Assembly (NCBI GenBank): GCA_008690995.1
Contig: VRMN01000004.1
Location: 496,001 to 560,000 of the forward strand
Source: Porphyridium purpureum
Taxonomy: Eukaryota; Rhodophyta; Bangiophyceae; Porphyridiales; Porphyridiaceae
DNA length: 64,000 nucleotides
Reading direction: 5' to 3'
Of this stretch, positions 10,200 through 20,198 are shown one piece after another. Below the pieces are notes generated by a model. The model was not told the DNA's origin, ran no database searches, and was given only the letters and a program-made list of their open reading frames with translations. The translations under genes and the position numbers were made by a program. Position 1 is the stretch's first letter. Each line of letters opens with the position of its first letter.

Positions 10200-11295
10200 C
10201 CACCCGTCGCGCGCTCAACGCCTCCACTAACATCTGCTGCTCTTTATATCCACTCGCGCTCACAGCAAGTTGACCTCCCCCCTCCTTCCACCCGACGCCG
10301 TTTCTGTTCGTCCAACAGTACACCCAACGTTCTGTAGAGTACAACTGAGAAGTACAGTTGGGCCTCGCTTTGCTCGCGTCGAAAATAGCGCGATCCGCCG
10401 CGCCGCTGCGCATCGCCAACAAAACGATCGGTCGATCTCCACAGGAATGCCAAAGGTACTTGACGTTTTCCATTTATTATTTCACGCAAAGGCCATGCTC
10501 TGCGCCGCAAAGGTTACGATACAAACACCTCCTGCATCAAAACCAAGCTGCGGGGCGTGCCGACTCTTACCACAGACCCGACCTTCTGATCACAATCACA
10601 GCCAGCCAACACGGCCCGACTGTCTCGATCCACGCTTCGCATCGGTTGCCACTGCGCCGTTAAGCATTTATCCGCTCGCCGTTAACCGTTATGCCGTGTG
10701 TGTCTCCAATGATCTCAAGCCGAGCGATGGTGCGAGTGTGTTAACGGAGGTACAGCGGCCCCTCTATCAGAACGTGACTGTTTTGGTATGCGCTGCGCGA
10801 TGCCGAACGACCGGAGTACAGTGCGGATGATTATGGACCGCCTTTTTTCCCCCCCCCCCCCTTTTTTCATAAGCGCCGTGATTGAGTAAAAAAAAACCCA
10901 ATGCGAGGCAGCGCGTGTGTCAAAAATAGCCAGCCGGCTGAAAGTGGTTTTTTTTTCTTTCTTTTCTCATTTTTTAACGAGGGAGAAGAAGACGAAGAAA
11001 AAGATAGACAGTAAGGAAACAGTGAATAAGGGAATTAGGAGGGGAGGAGGGGGGGAGAGGAAAGAGGGGCGGGGGAGGGGGGGATCTTGTTGTGCAGGTG
11101 AGTTGTGAAGAAGGGGGTGGGGAGGAGGAGGGGTTTCTGCTCGTGCGCGTGAAGGGCAGGGGCCTCGTAGCGCGCGGTACTGGGGACTGTGCATTGGACG
11201 TTGGAAGCCACGGGAACGAGGAACCGCGCGTGACGCGCGCGCGCGCGCACACAGAGACTGGCACGCGGCGCGAGAGCATTCGTCGGCCGGTGCAG
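10200..11295. other. Divergent promoter region between peptidase and kinase genes
   Basis: About 0.9-1.1 kb depending on the kinase start. Holds a CCGTTAACCGTTA motif near 10678-10690, a T-C-T homopolymer block at 10843-10867 and purine-rich sequence near 11030-11090. No gene recognised. Confidence 0.5.
10843..10867. repeat. T6-C13-T6 homopolymer block
   Basis: Six T, thirteen C, six T in a row. Such blocks are often miscounted in sequencing. Confidence 0.9.
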
Positions 11296-14200
11296 ATGGA
11301 TGCGGTGACTGGGTCTGTCTCGCCGTCGAGGAGTGGGCTGGATCCTGATGCGCACACGTTTCAGGAGGGTCGGCCGTGCGCCGCCCGAGATGCGCAGCAT
11401 GGTGGCCAAGCGCTGGACGAGCCCAGCTCGAGCGGCCACAGTTTTGGTGACCTGCAGCCCGCGCCAGAGTATGTCAGTGAGCACTCCAGCTCACGCAGCA
11501 TGAGCAAACCAGAATCGAACAGATACAGGGCAGAGATTAAGGGCCCATGGGAAAACAAGTCAAACTCGTCGGGCGACAGCTCTCCTGCGCTTGCCGCCGC
11601 GAAAAGCTGGGGCCAGCCCGCCGGCGCGAACAAGGCTTTTGTACGCACGCGTGGAAGCAAAGATCTCGGCCTCGAGTTGGAGCAAGACGGTGATGATGCG
11701 GGTAGTAGCAGCCGGCGCGCCAGTGGAAGTGTGTCACTGGACACGCTGGTGCACGAGATTGAAAGCGAAATCGTGCGCTCGCAGTCGGGCAGCATGAACT
11801 TGAAGCGGACGGGCTCGGACCCAGCGAAGACGTCATCGGTTCCGCCCGGTTTGCCGAAAATGCCCGTGAATGCCGTGCAAATAGAAAGACTCGTTCCAGC
11901 TGAACGCATGGAATTACGAAACGACGAATCCTGGCTTTTAGGGGCTCCGCTTCTTGCGAACAAGTCCTCGTCTATTGAAGCAAATGTATCGTTTGACTTG
12001 AGAGACGCATCCGGGAACCTGCAAGACCTTTGTGAAGACCTTCGCCAAGACCTTCGCCCGATCCAGGAAAGCCAAAGCGAGTCCCCAAATTCTGAAGATC
12101 GGGAGTTGAAAGCGAGCGGTGCCGAATCTGAGCTGCAGCTGGACGCTCAAGTGACAGCGTCGGTTGAAAGCGTCGATGCAGAAGGATCTCGCCCAGTTGC
12201 GTGGCGCAGTGAGTCGAAGGAGCAGAGTCAAGGAGCGAGTAGCCACATGTATGAGGAAGAGGATGATGATGAAATTCCAGACGAACTGCGCTTTGGCAGT
12301 GACCCTCCAAGCCCGACATCGGGCTCAGATGGCGTGGCTAGCTTTCACATGCATTTTCGCCAGAGTTCATCGAAGAACTCTGCCGTACCGCGTGAAATTC
12401 GGGCACTTGTTTTCGGAACCGATGCTGGCTCAGAGCGCGTCAACACGGCGCCTACCGATGGACCGGAGAGTGAAAGTAGTGGCGGTTCCAACTCGTCCCA
12501 CCATGATGATCTGCGAGCCAAAAGCGCGCCAGTGCCGCAGGAAGGAGGGAATGCCCCCAGTTGGATGAGGCTTGCAGATGAGAGCATCGCACCGCAGAAT
12601 CCAGCGCTTGCACATGATAGGCAGAGCAGTAGCCAAGATACGGATGGCCAGAGATTTTCGCCTGGAATGGCGTCTGGCATGGATGCCGCCTCGGAATCAC
12701 TCTCGGATCCGATGCGTTCGCGTGACTCGGAAGGCGCGATTAAGGTGTCTTCCATGTCAGACGTGCGCACGAAGCCCAAGCGAGGCGCAGAGAACACAAA
12801 CTTGAAGACAGCCGCAGACGCGTTCTTTGGCAAGGAAAAGATTGCTCCCGTGTCGGGGACCGGTCAGAACAAGGTGGAGTCGCCTCGGAGGGAAAAGGGG
12901 AGGAAGATAGTGTTTGATTTAGGGGTCGGCGGTGCAGCTGTTGGAAAGGATAAGGACTTTACTTCGGGTGCCCGCATCTCGGATGCAGGCAGCAGGAGCA
13001 CTCTGGCCAAGGAAAAGTCGTCCAGGAAGGAGAAAGGAACAGGCAATAATCAGAAATCCATGTCCCGATTTGCGCAGTCGGCGCTGCCTGGAGTACCCGC
13101 CGCATCTCCCGACTCTAGCGTGAACACTAGCGTGTTTTCTTCAAATGATACTGTGCTGGAAGATTTTGCGCGGTTTGGCCGCACCATATCTGGCCGCGAG
13201 GCCAAGACATCCGGGTCTGGAACATCCAGTGGTAGCCCGGCAGCAAATACGTCGAGCAGCTTGCAGGGTATATCGTCCACCGCTTCAGGCGGTGGCAGCG
13301 GCGGCGTCACTAATTTCGGATTTGGAAATATTATGCGTGGAAAGACAAAGCGCCACCAGCGGAAAAAATCGCTTGATGAGGCCATGTTGGCACGCGTGGG
13401 TTCGTATTCGAATCCAACGCAGTCGGGAAGCCACTCGCCGGTGTCTGATCTTCCGCGGAAGTCGGTTGAGTCTGGCAGCGGGAGTCAGAAGGACGTAACT
13501 TCCGTGCTCACTTCAAATACCAGGAGTGCTAGCAGGCAGGCGTCGGAGGGCACTGCGACATCTTCTATGCCGTCATCTTCGGGTACCAGCGGTGCTCCAG
13601 TGGCCGCCCGGGCGGCGCCATTTTCAGAATTTGCAATGGGCGTTGGCGGGGAGCTAGCGCAACTCGATCCGATCAAATACGAGTCTTACGTCAAGGGCAA
13701 ATCATTTCTAGAGTGCGTGGTGCGCTGCTTGAGCGGATTTTGTGCGACACGACGCAAGTCTCTGTTTCGGACGATGGATGTTTGCGTTTGGCTGGAGGAA
13801 GATCTGGAGGAATTGCGATGGAAACCACTGCACGGGCCATCACCGACTGGACGTGGCGGAGAAGTGCTTCCATTAGATGCGTGCACACGACTACGAGGGC
13901 AGGGTGTGGATGTCGGGCTTGACTACGGCGGTAAGGGTGCCGAGTCTCTGGATCTAACGTTCCAGTCGAAAGAGGATGGGCGTACACTGTTCTCCGGTCT
14001 GTGCTGTCTTGTACCTGAAGGCGTGCGCATTGGGAGCATGCTTCGCGGTGTGAGTGCTGATGTCTCGCGGTATAACTTATTTCTAGATTCGTACAAAGAC
14101 AAGCCCGTGTGCCACAGGAAGGCTATTGATCGCTACATCATGCTAACCACGCTGGGCCGCGGCTCCTTTGGCAAGGTGAAGCTCGCCATTGACACCACTT

Positions 14201-15165
14201 CTAAGCTTTTCCGCGCGATCAAGGTGATTCCTAAAGTGGTCATCCGCAAGCAGATGCGCGCAATGTCAGGCGGTGGCGCAGCAAAACTAAATATGGGTGG
14301 CGCAGGTGGCTCGCCGCCCGGAGATCTAGCGAACCAATTTGGCAGCGTAGCGGACATGCGCGAAATCGCCATTATGAGCAAGCTGAGCCACAACAATATT
14401 TTGCGACTCTTTGAAGTTTTTGACGACGAGGTGTCGGACAAGTTGTACATTGTGCTAGAGTACATGGCAGGGGGTGTCGTCATGAAGTCGAACCTGCTGG
14501 AAGGAGAGACGCCCCTATCTGAAGATCGGGCACGCGAAGTGTTCATCGATGCGCTTGCTGGGCTGGAGTACCTGCACCAGCGTCAAATTATCCATCGCGA
14601 TATCAAACCAGACAATTTGTTGGCCAAGGCTGACGGAACAGTCAAAATCGCAGATTTTGGTACTGCGAAAGTGATTGGAATCCGGGACGCAGATGGCAAC
14701 GTACTGCAAACAACAAAGACAAACTGCGGCACGCCCGCGTTTACAGCGCCGGAACTTTGTATTTCCGAGAACGCCCCTGACGGTCCTACAGAGACCTACC
14801 CGGCAGATATCTGGTCATTGGGTATCACGTTGTATTATATGCTGTTCGGGCGTGTGCCCTTTGTGGCAAGTAATGTGTTTCGAATGTATGGCGCTGTATG
14901 TAACGACAAGCTCTTATTTCCAGACGCACCCGTTGTATCGCCTGCCGTCAAGGAGCTGCTCAAACGCATCTTGGTCAAGAATCCGTACAAGCGGCCGTCG
15001 TTTGAAGAAATGTGGAGTCATCCATGGACCATAGAAGGTCTGCGTCTCGCGCATGCTGAGCGGCCCACAAACGCCCAGCAGGATATCTTTAAGCTCACCG
15101 AGGAGGATCTGGGCAACGTCGCGCGCTCGATGAAGACGATTTTCCGCAGGGCAGCAAATCAGTAG
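11296..15165 (+). CDS. Ser/Thr protein kinase, CaMKK/GRIK-like, with long disordered N terminus
   Basis: 1289 residues from the chosen ATG (MDAVTGSVSPSR). The frame is open from 11092 (1357 residues), but that extension reads like translated leader. Numbering from 11092: residues ~70-900 are Ser/Gly/Glu/Asp-rich and probably disordered. The kinase domain runs ~1013-1330: glycine loop LGRGSFGKV, Lys in FRAIKVIP, HRDIKPDN (1168), DFGTAKV (1188), GTPAFTAPEL. The REIAIMSKLSHNNI block, the GGVVM hinge and the Ser/Gly-rich insert in the N lobe match the CaMKK/SnRK1-activating-kinase group, which phosphorylates AMPK/SnRK1/CaMK T-loops. A region before the kinase (about 850-1000, FLECVVRCLSGFCATRRKSL onward) looks folded but is not recognised. 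Confidence 0.88.
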   Translation: MDAVTGSVSPSRSGLDPDAHTFQEGRPCAARDAQHGGQALDEPSSSGHSFGDLQPAPEYVSEHSSSRSMSKPESNRYRAEIKGPWENKSNSSGDSSPALAAAKSWGQPAGANKAFVRTRGSKDLGLELEQDGDDAGSSSRRASGSVSLDTLVHEIESEIVRSQSGSMNLKRTGSDPAKTSSVPPGLPKMPVNAVQIERLVPAERMELRNDESWLLGAPLLANKSSSIEANVSFDLRDASGNLQDLCEDLRQDLRPIQESQSESPNSEDRELKASGAESELQLDAQVTASVESVDAEGSRPVAWRSESKEQSQGASSHMYEEEDDDEIPDELRFGSDPPSPTSGSDGVASFHMHFRQSSSKNSAVPREIRALVFGTDAGSERVNTAPTDGPESESSGGSNSSHHDDLRAKSAPVPQEGGNAPSWMRLADESIAPQNPALAHDRQSSSQDTDGQRFSPGMASGMDAASESLSDPMRSRDSEGAIKVSSMSDVRTKPKRGAENTNLKTAADAFFGKEKIAPVSGTGQNKVESPRREKGRKIVFDLGVGGAAVGKDKDFTSGARISDAGSRSTLAKEKSSRKEKGTGNNQKSMSRFAQSALPGVPAASPDSSVNTSVFSSNDTVLEDFARFGRTISGREAKTSGSGTSSGSPAANTSSSLQGISSTASGGGSGGVTNFGFGNIMRGKTKRHQRKKSLDEAMLARVGSYSNPTQSGSHSPVSDLPRKSVESGSGSQKDVTSVLTSNTRSASRQASEGTATSSMPSSSGTSGAPVAARAAPFSEFAMGVGGELAQLDPIKYESYVKGKSFLECVVRCLSGFCATRRKSLFRTMDVCVWLEEDLEELRWKPLHGPSPTGRGGEVLPLDACTRLRGQGVDVGLDYGGKGAESLDLTFQSKEDGRTLFSGLCCLVPEGVRIGSMLRGVSADVSRYNLFLDSYKDKPVCHRKAIDRYIMLTTLGRGSFGKVKLAIDTTSKLFRAIKVIPKVVIRKQMRAMSGGGAAKLNMGGAGGSPPGDLANQFGSVADMREIAIMSKLSHNNILRLFEVFDDEVSDKLYIVLEYMAGGVVMKSNLLEGETPLSEDRAREVFIDALAGLEYLHQRQIIHRDIKPDNLLAKADGTVKIADFGTAKVIGIRDADGNVLQTTKTNCGTPAFTAPELCISENAPDGPTETYPADIWSLGITLYYMLFGRVPFVASNVFRMYGAVCNDKLLFPDAPVVSPAVKELLKRILVKNPYKRPSFEEMWSHPWTIEGLRLAHAERPTNAQQDIFKLTEEDLGNVARSMKTIFRRAANQ

Positions 15166-15329
15166 ATGATCTTGTACGGGCGTGAACATGCGAGGCGGGT
15201 TGTATCGTCTCTTAGTCGCCAGGGACAAATAAAAGCACAAGGGAAGCAGCGATTTGTCGTCTTCTTTTTACAAGAACAATGGCTCGGTAGGGTGGGCCAA
15301 GCCGGCTGGTCCGCTTATCAGAGGGCACA

Positions 15330-17549
15330 CTAATCTGAATTGTATTGAGCCCGGCTAATTCCAGTGCCGCCCATATCGGCGGATCCGGTGGAGGGCGCAC
15401 CGTCTACGTCCGAATTCGCACGCTGATTAGCTGTCCACGAGCGCGGCGGATTCCGCGAGCGCGAGCGTGGCACGCGCGGAGGACCGTTGCTTCCGCGCCG
15501 CTGCGCACCACCGCGCCCCCTGGCTGACTTTGTACGAGCGAATTGCGGGCCGCCGTCGTCGTAGTATGCGTCAGGCCTCGGCCTGCGCGTGGTTTCGCGC
15601 ACACCTTCGTTCTGTTCCATAAAACGACGCGACGCTGCGCGCACTGCGTCAGCCTTTTTCTGGCTGCGACCGTACGCAAAGTGTCTGTCGGAGCGCACGG
15701 GCGGAATGTACTCGTCGCAGTGCGGAAAGTCTTGAGCACGCCACACATGCTCGGTCTTCACCTTGTTACGCTGCCGCTCGCGATCCTGAAAGTCCTTCTT
15801 TGGGTTAGTCTTATCCGTCTCCTTGAGAAGCCGCTTTTCGTCGATGAAAGGAATCTTCACCACAGCCTCCCAGGCATTCTTCTTCCCATTGAGGTCAACT
15901 TCAAAGTCGATCGGATAAAAGTCTCCAATGGGCGACGTCGGCTTCATGAGGGCGGCAAACTGCTTCGGCAACAATGGCGCACTGGCTGGCGGCAGCACCG
16001 CGAGCAGCTGCACAACGGGCCGGAAAGGACGGCCTTTCCTAAACTTGATCGTATGCGAGCGCAGGTTCTTCAAGTCAGACGCCAGAGGTGCGTACAAATG
16101 CGGGAAGAACCACGTCCAGCTTTGGCAGCCCTTGTGATAGTACTGCAAAACCCAATGCAGCCCTTCGAGATAATGACGACACAGTTCGTCGACAAACTCG
16201 GCGTCGTCGTGTGAACGGTTCAACTTTGTCTCGTAGTAGAATTGCTTGTATTGCGACGGCGCGAAGCCTGGCTCCTCCTCCTCGAATGCCCGGTTTTCAA
16301 AATGTTGCACCTCTGTCTCCGCAATGCGCTCGAGAAAGTGCTCTAAGCGGTCTGGATGCAGCTGGTGCGCCTTGGTAAGGTAGCCGCGCCACTGAGGCAG
16401 CAGCTCCTTGTAGACGCGAAACAACAGATTGAGTGCCCCTTCACCAATATCCAGATTGGGCAGGTGCGGCACAAAGTCATTCCCGACGAGCATGCACATG
16501 AACACAAAGTCGTCGACGATGCGGTGTGCCTCGTACTTGAACGTGAGCGAGCCGAGCGTGATGGCCCGCATCGCGGCGGTCTCTTCGGTAAGTGGCGGCG
16601 GCGGCTTGGGCTTCGGCAGCATTTTCTTCGATCGGCGAGGCGGTGGGGGTGGAGGGATTGGCTCTGTGAAGCCGCGGCGTGGGTCGACCACGCCAACGCC
16701 GTCATCGTCGCCACCAATTCCGCCGCCACGCCCACTTCGCGGCGCTGGCTGGGGCTTGAACTCGAGGTAGAGCATGTCGCGCAGAAGCGCGATCTCCAGC
16801 AGCTCAAACTCATCCGCATCGTCCGCTGACCCCGTAAGCACGGGATTGACGCGCTTACGGCCCTTCCAGCGCATCTTCTCGCGCAGTAGCGTGAAGTGCG
16901 GCTCGTGCGTGACCAAACCCAACATGATAAGGTCTGCGTCCAGCCCATACATGCAATGCCGCACCGACGGATTCCAGTTCTTGGACTCTCGCCACGTGCG
17001 AATGTGGTCCATGATCTTATGCTCTCCCTCGCCTGGCACATTGGGTCCGGACCAAATCACATCGCAGCCCTGCTGCCACGCCGGGTCGGTGAGGTACTTG
17101 TGCCGGATCCACTTTCGAAACTGCCAACTTAGGTCAGCCATGAACTCGGTGCCCGGTGTGATGCAGTTGGAGTCGAACTGCTGTCCCTCTGGCAGCTCGG
17201 CACCGCGGGCCAGCTGCTCTGCGACGGCGCGCTCCGCGTCCTTGGATGAGCGGAAGCGGCGCGCGCGCTGCTGGTTCATTTTGGCGCGCGGCGCGACGCC
17301 GTCGACGGCGAGGTACATGAGCTTGCGCGGCCTCACGATCTTGTAGAGACGATCGGTGTAATCAAACATGGCCTGAAACATTTGCTCCTGATTCATGACC
17401 ACAATCTCATCATCATTTGGGTGCGTGCACTGATGAATGATGCCATTCATATCAAGGTAGAAATTATCAAACTCATGACTGCTGTCCAGGCGCTGATTGA
17501 TGAGCGGATACCGCTCGGACAACCAGCGATAAAACTTTGGAATTCCCAT
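15330..17549 (-). CDS. 5'-3' exoribonuclease, XRN family, short form
   Basis: 739 residues starting with MGIPKFYRWLSERYPLI, the invariant XRN start. Region 1 is present (YLDMNGIIHQC; VDGVAPRAKMNQQRARRFRS; CITPGTEFM; SGPNVPGEGEHKIMDHIR; YGLDADLIMLGL), carrying the acidic metal-binding residues. Region 2 is present (NDFVPHLPNLDIGEGALN; GLHWVLQYYHKGCQSWTWFFP). A Pro/Lys-rich insert (around residue 300) lies between the halves. The RG/RS-rich tail is probably RNA-binding and disordered. Typical XRN1 has about 1,500-1,700 residues and XRN2/Rat1 about 950, so this lacks XRN1's C-terminal domains. It degrades 5'-monophosphorylated RNA; cytoplasmic or nuclear location cannot be decided. It converges on the kinase gene, stops 165 bp apart. 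Confidence 0.93.
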   Translation of the reverse strand: MGIPKFYRWLSERYPLINQRLDSSHEFDNFYLDMNGIIHQCTHPNDDEIVVMNQEQMFQAMFDYTDRLYKIVRPRKLMYLAVDGVAPRAKMNQQRARRFRSSKDAERAVAEQLARGAELPEGQQFDSNCITPGTEFMADLSWQFRKWIRHKYLTDPAWQQGCDVIWSGPNVPGEGEHKIMDHIRTWRESKNWNPSVRHCMYGLDADLIMLGLVTHEPHFTLLREKMRWKGRKRVNPVLTGSADDADEFELLEIALLRDMLYLEFKPQPAPRSGRGGGIGGDDDGVGVVDPRRGFTEPIPPPPPPRRSKKMLPKPKPPPPLTEETAAMRAITLGSLTFKYEAHRIVDDFVFMCMLVGNDFVPHLPNLDIGEGALNLLFRVYKELLPQWRGYLTKAHQLHPDRLEHFLERIAETEVQHFENRAFEEEEPGFAPSQYKQFYYETKLNRSHDDAEFVDELCRHYLEGLHWVLQYYHKGCQSWTWFFPHLYAPLASDLKNLRSHTIKFRKGRPFRPVVQLLAVLPPASAPLLPKQFAALMKPTSPIGDFYPIDFEVDLNGKKNAWEAVVKIPFIDEKRLLKETDKTNPKKDFQDRERQRNKVKTEHVWRAQDFPHCDEYIPPVRSDRHFAYGRSQKKADAVRAASRRFMEQNEGVRETTRRPRPDAYYDDGGPQFARTKSARGRGGAQRRGSNGPPRVPRSRSRNPPRSWTANQRANSDVDGAPSTGSADMGGTGISRAQYNSD

Positions 17550-17954
17550 CCTGCTTCACTTGCCCACAGACCGACCGCCCGACCGACCGACACACAGAAA
17601 CGCCGGTCCGTCGCACGCGTCCCTACCGCGTCATGCACGTCGCTTACGCGCACCTCACGTCCCCACGTTTCCGCCGATAACCGCCACCTTCTTCAACCCT
17701 CAACCGCGCGGACCCGAATTGCCACGCGCGCGCGTACCACGTCGCCGCGCGCACCTCACAATCCCCCCTCCGCCACCCCTTCGTTGTGTCTCGCGCTGTT
17801 CCCTCTCTTCTCGCCGTCGCGCACTGCATACCCCCAACGCTCACACAAACCTTCCGCCCCCGCGCTGCGCGTCCGATAGGAGGTACAGTCGCAAGCTTCA
17901 TCGGTAATCTATACTAAAACACACGCCTTTTAATACCCGCGCCCCGGACGCGCC

Positions 17955-17962
17955 AAACCCTA
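17955..17962 (-). promoter_or_regulatory. Telo-box-like motif upstream of XRN gene
   Basis: AAACCCTA about 400 bp upstream of the XRN start codon, one of three such motifs in 5' flanks in this window. Function is inferred from plants. Confidence 0.3.
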
Positions 17963-18034
17963 GAGTCAATGCCCAGCACTGGACACGCGCACGGCCGCGC
18001 TCGCGCAGATACTTCGCCGCAGGCCGTTCGGTTA

Positions 18035-18084
18035 CCGGCTAAACGGCTACACGGCTAAACGGGTTAACGGGTTAACGGGTTAAC
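18035..18084. repeat. GGCTAAAC/GGGTTAAC tandem motif cluster
   Basis: Three perfect 8-bp copies of GGGTTAAC (18061-18084), preceded by diverged units (CGGCTAAA, CGGCTACA, CGGCTAAA). The cluster repeats the AACGG core, a binding core for plant three-repeat MYB factors. Regulatory role is inference. Confidence 0.6.
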
Positions 18085-19100
18085 GCAAACTGAACCGCGT
18101 GTGGAGGGGTCATGCCGAGAGTGGTGGCAGGGGGTCAAGGTGGAGCTTGTGTGCAAGGATTGGGTGACGGCTGGCAAACGTTGGGTATGGAGCATGGGTT
18201 AGATGAAAAGTAAGTTGGGTTTTGGGCTGGCGGATTTCAATGCTGCGACGGGATTCTCAGGTTGCGGCGTGTCATGTTTGCACAGCATTGGAAGTATCCT
18301 TTGAATTTATCGACGCAAGAAGAGCAGTTCGCAAGTACGTTCATGCGCCTGGCTGGTCGACCAGCACAGAAGGGCCACGCGTTGCTCATTGTTGCGACAG
18401 CTAGTAATTTCGTCATACCAAAGTTGCTTGTCACGCACTGCAGGTGTTTTAGCGAGTAGGGTCAAGCGCAGTCCACAAGGGAGCTTATGTGCGCGTCGTG
18501 CGACATGTTTGACTGCTAACGATTCATTGGTGGAGCGTTGTGCGATCTCCCACCGGAACACACATGCAAAGATCTTGCAGCAGCACATGCCAAACTTGTC
18601 CACTCAATTGAGTGTCACCGCATGACCTGCTCCTGCGATGCTCACACCGGGTGACACCTGCGCTCGCCTGAAATGTCGTGAATGGCATGCCCGGCGCGCG
18701 AATCTTCACCAGTTTCAACACTCAGCGCGTCTGCATCAAAATGCGGATGCTTGAATCCTGGCTTTTCTCGACGCGCGCTCAAGAATCTTTTGGTGGTAAC
18801 ATTACTCAATGTTTTGTAAAAGACCTTTTAACGCATTCACGATACACGGCAGATGCTTTCTGTTCAAATTTTTTCAGAACGCGGGACTGATGTTCCCAAT
18901 TGTCCGCACGATTCCAAAAGCTTACACGGTTCCATCCAGTACAAGCGAACTCGCCCTGCAAGCCAATAACAAGGGCGCTGTATTTGACCTGAACACGTCA
19001 TTAAACCGAAACACGCTCGTTGAAGGTGCAAGAAGAGCTTCGCGAATTGGTGTCATGCTGCCCTGGTGCACCAGCATGCGAGCAGGAGTGATCGAGCACC

Positions 19101-19607
19101 TCAGGCAGCGAGTTCGACCAGCGTGTGGTCTTCGCCGGCAAGTTCTTCGTCGATAATCTGGGCAATAATGGCCCAGTCCCCACCGCCCAGGCCTGCACCA
19201 ATTTTGGGGTAACCGATTCGGCGCATTTGGCCACCAAACTGTTCCTTGATGAGCCTGAAAGCGGGGCGAATGCCATTTTCATAGTCCACCAATACTTTGG
19301 CGCCGCTGTAGTTGTTCTGCGTGTACGCGTTCACCACGGTCAGCGTGTGCGTCCTGCTCGGCCCGTCACTTTGTGAGCCTTCAACTAATGGGAGATCGAT
19401 CCGCGCAAATGAAATGGTTCCCAGCTTCCGTTCGTCGGGCTTCACGTCTCGAGTGCGCAAGTCAGCCGCAAAAGCCGCCGGGAACTCAACTTTGATCACG
19501 CGCGCGATGCCACCGCCCATCTTGCAGTGACAGTTGCAGCCATGTACAATCACATCGAACCGTCCGGCCTTGGCTAGCGCAATCAAATCGCCCTGTATGA
19601 TCCTCAT
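19101..19607 (-). CDS. Macrodomain (ADP-ribose-processing) protein, bacterial type
   Basis: 168 residues, essentially one stand-alone macrodomain. Motifs: IIQGDLIALA, VIVHGCNCHCKMGGGIARVI (ADP-ribose-binding loop with the catalytic-type Asn in GCNC), KLGTISFA, TLTVVNAYTQNNY and IGYPKIGAGLGGGDW with the second ligand-binding loop. Macrodomains of this group bind or hydrolyse ADP-ribose derivatives (for example ADP-ribose 1''-phosphate, or ADP-ribosyl groups on protein or nucleic acid). The YPKIGAGLGGGDW...IIDEELAGEDHTLVE ending is very like stand-alone bacterial and phage proteins, suggesting acquisition from bacteria. It has no recognisable targeting signal, so is probably cytosolic or nuclear. 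No partner genes adjoin. Confidence 0.9.
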   Translation of the reverse strand: MRIIQGDLIALAKAGRFDVIVHGCNCHCKMGGGIARVIKVEFPAAFAADLRTRDVKPDERKLGTISFARIDLPLVEGSQSDGPSRTHTLTVVNAYTQNNYSGAKVLVDYENGIRPAFRLIKEQFGGQMRRIGYPKIGAGLGGGDWAIIAQIIDEELAGEDHTLVELAA

Positions 19608-20198
19608 GTCTCCTGTTTTCTCAGCTTCTTCCCAGCGTGTTTTGCGGTTTCATACGAACAAAGAGATGTTCGGGGATGCTATAGACAAGAACGACCACCC
19701 GCGGGTCTCGGCCGGTAACTCCGCGATACTTTCTTGCGCGAATAAGTTGGTAATGAGCGTCCAGCTCGGTTCCCAGTGCACAGCGAGAATCCCAACCCTT
19801 GCTGCGTCCTCCGTCACGCTCCCGCAAGGCAGTATACAACTATCACTCCCGCTGCGGCTCCACAATAAATCAAGTGATTAGTTGTCAATACCGTCAACTT
19901 TTTCGCTGCCTCGCTTTGTACTTCGCAAGGTGGACGTTGGTTTTTTTCGCTACTTCTATGCGACCTGCCCTCGGGCATGCGAAGACGCCCTCGTCTTGCC
20001 GGGTACTCCAGAGGCAGAGCTGGCGTATCTCGTCCAGCCGTTGAGCGCTCGAGGTACTGCGACCATCTTCCGCGAGTGTGACTCCCTTTGATTTGTGGAT
20101 TTCCGACAGAATCACGAGACTGTAAAATGCGCAGGCAGCTCATCGTTTTACAAGAAGCAAAAGAGCAAAAAAGGGGGAAAAAATAAAAAATATTGTAC
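19608..20198. other. Intergenic region, no gene recognised
   Basis: Between the macrodomain gene and the 3' end of the TPR/J gene. Nothing supported. Confidence 0.5.

Larger units (their letters stand above)
17550..19100. other. Intergenic region, no gene recognised
   Basis: Contains the XRN upstream region with a telo-box-like AAACCCTA (17955-17962) and an AACGG-type motif cluster (18035-18084). Open frames at 18.2-19.1 kb are short, overlapping and unrecognised. Confidence 0.5.
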
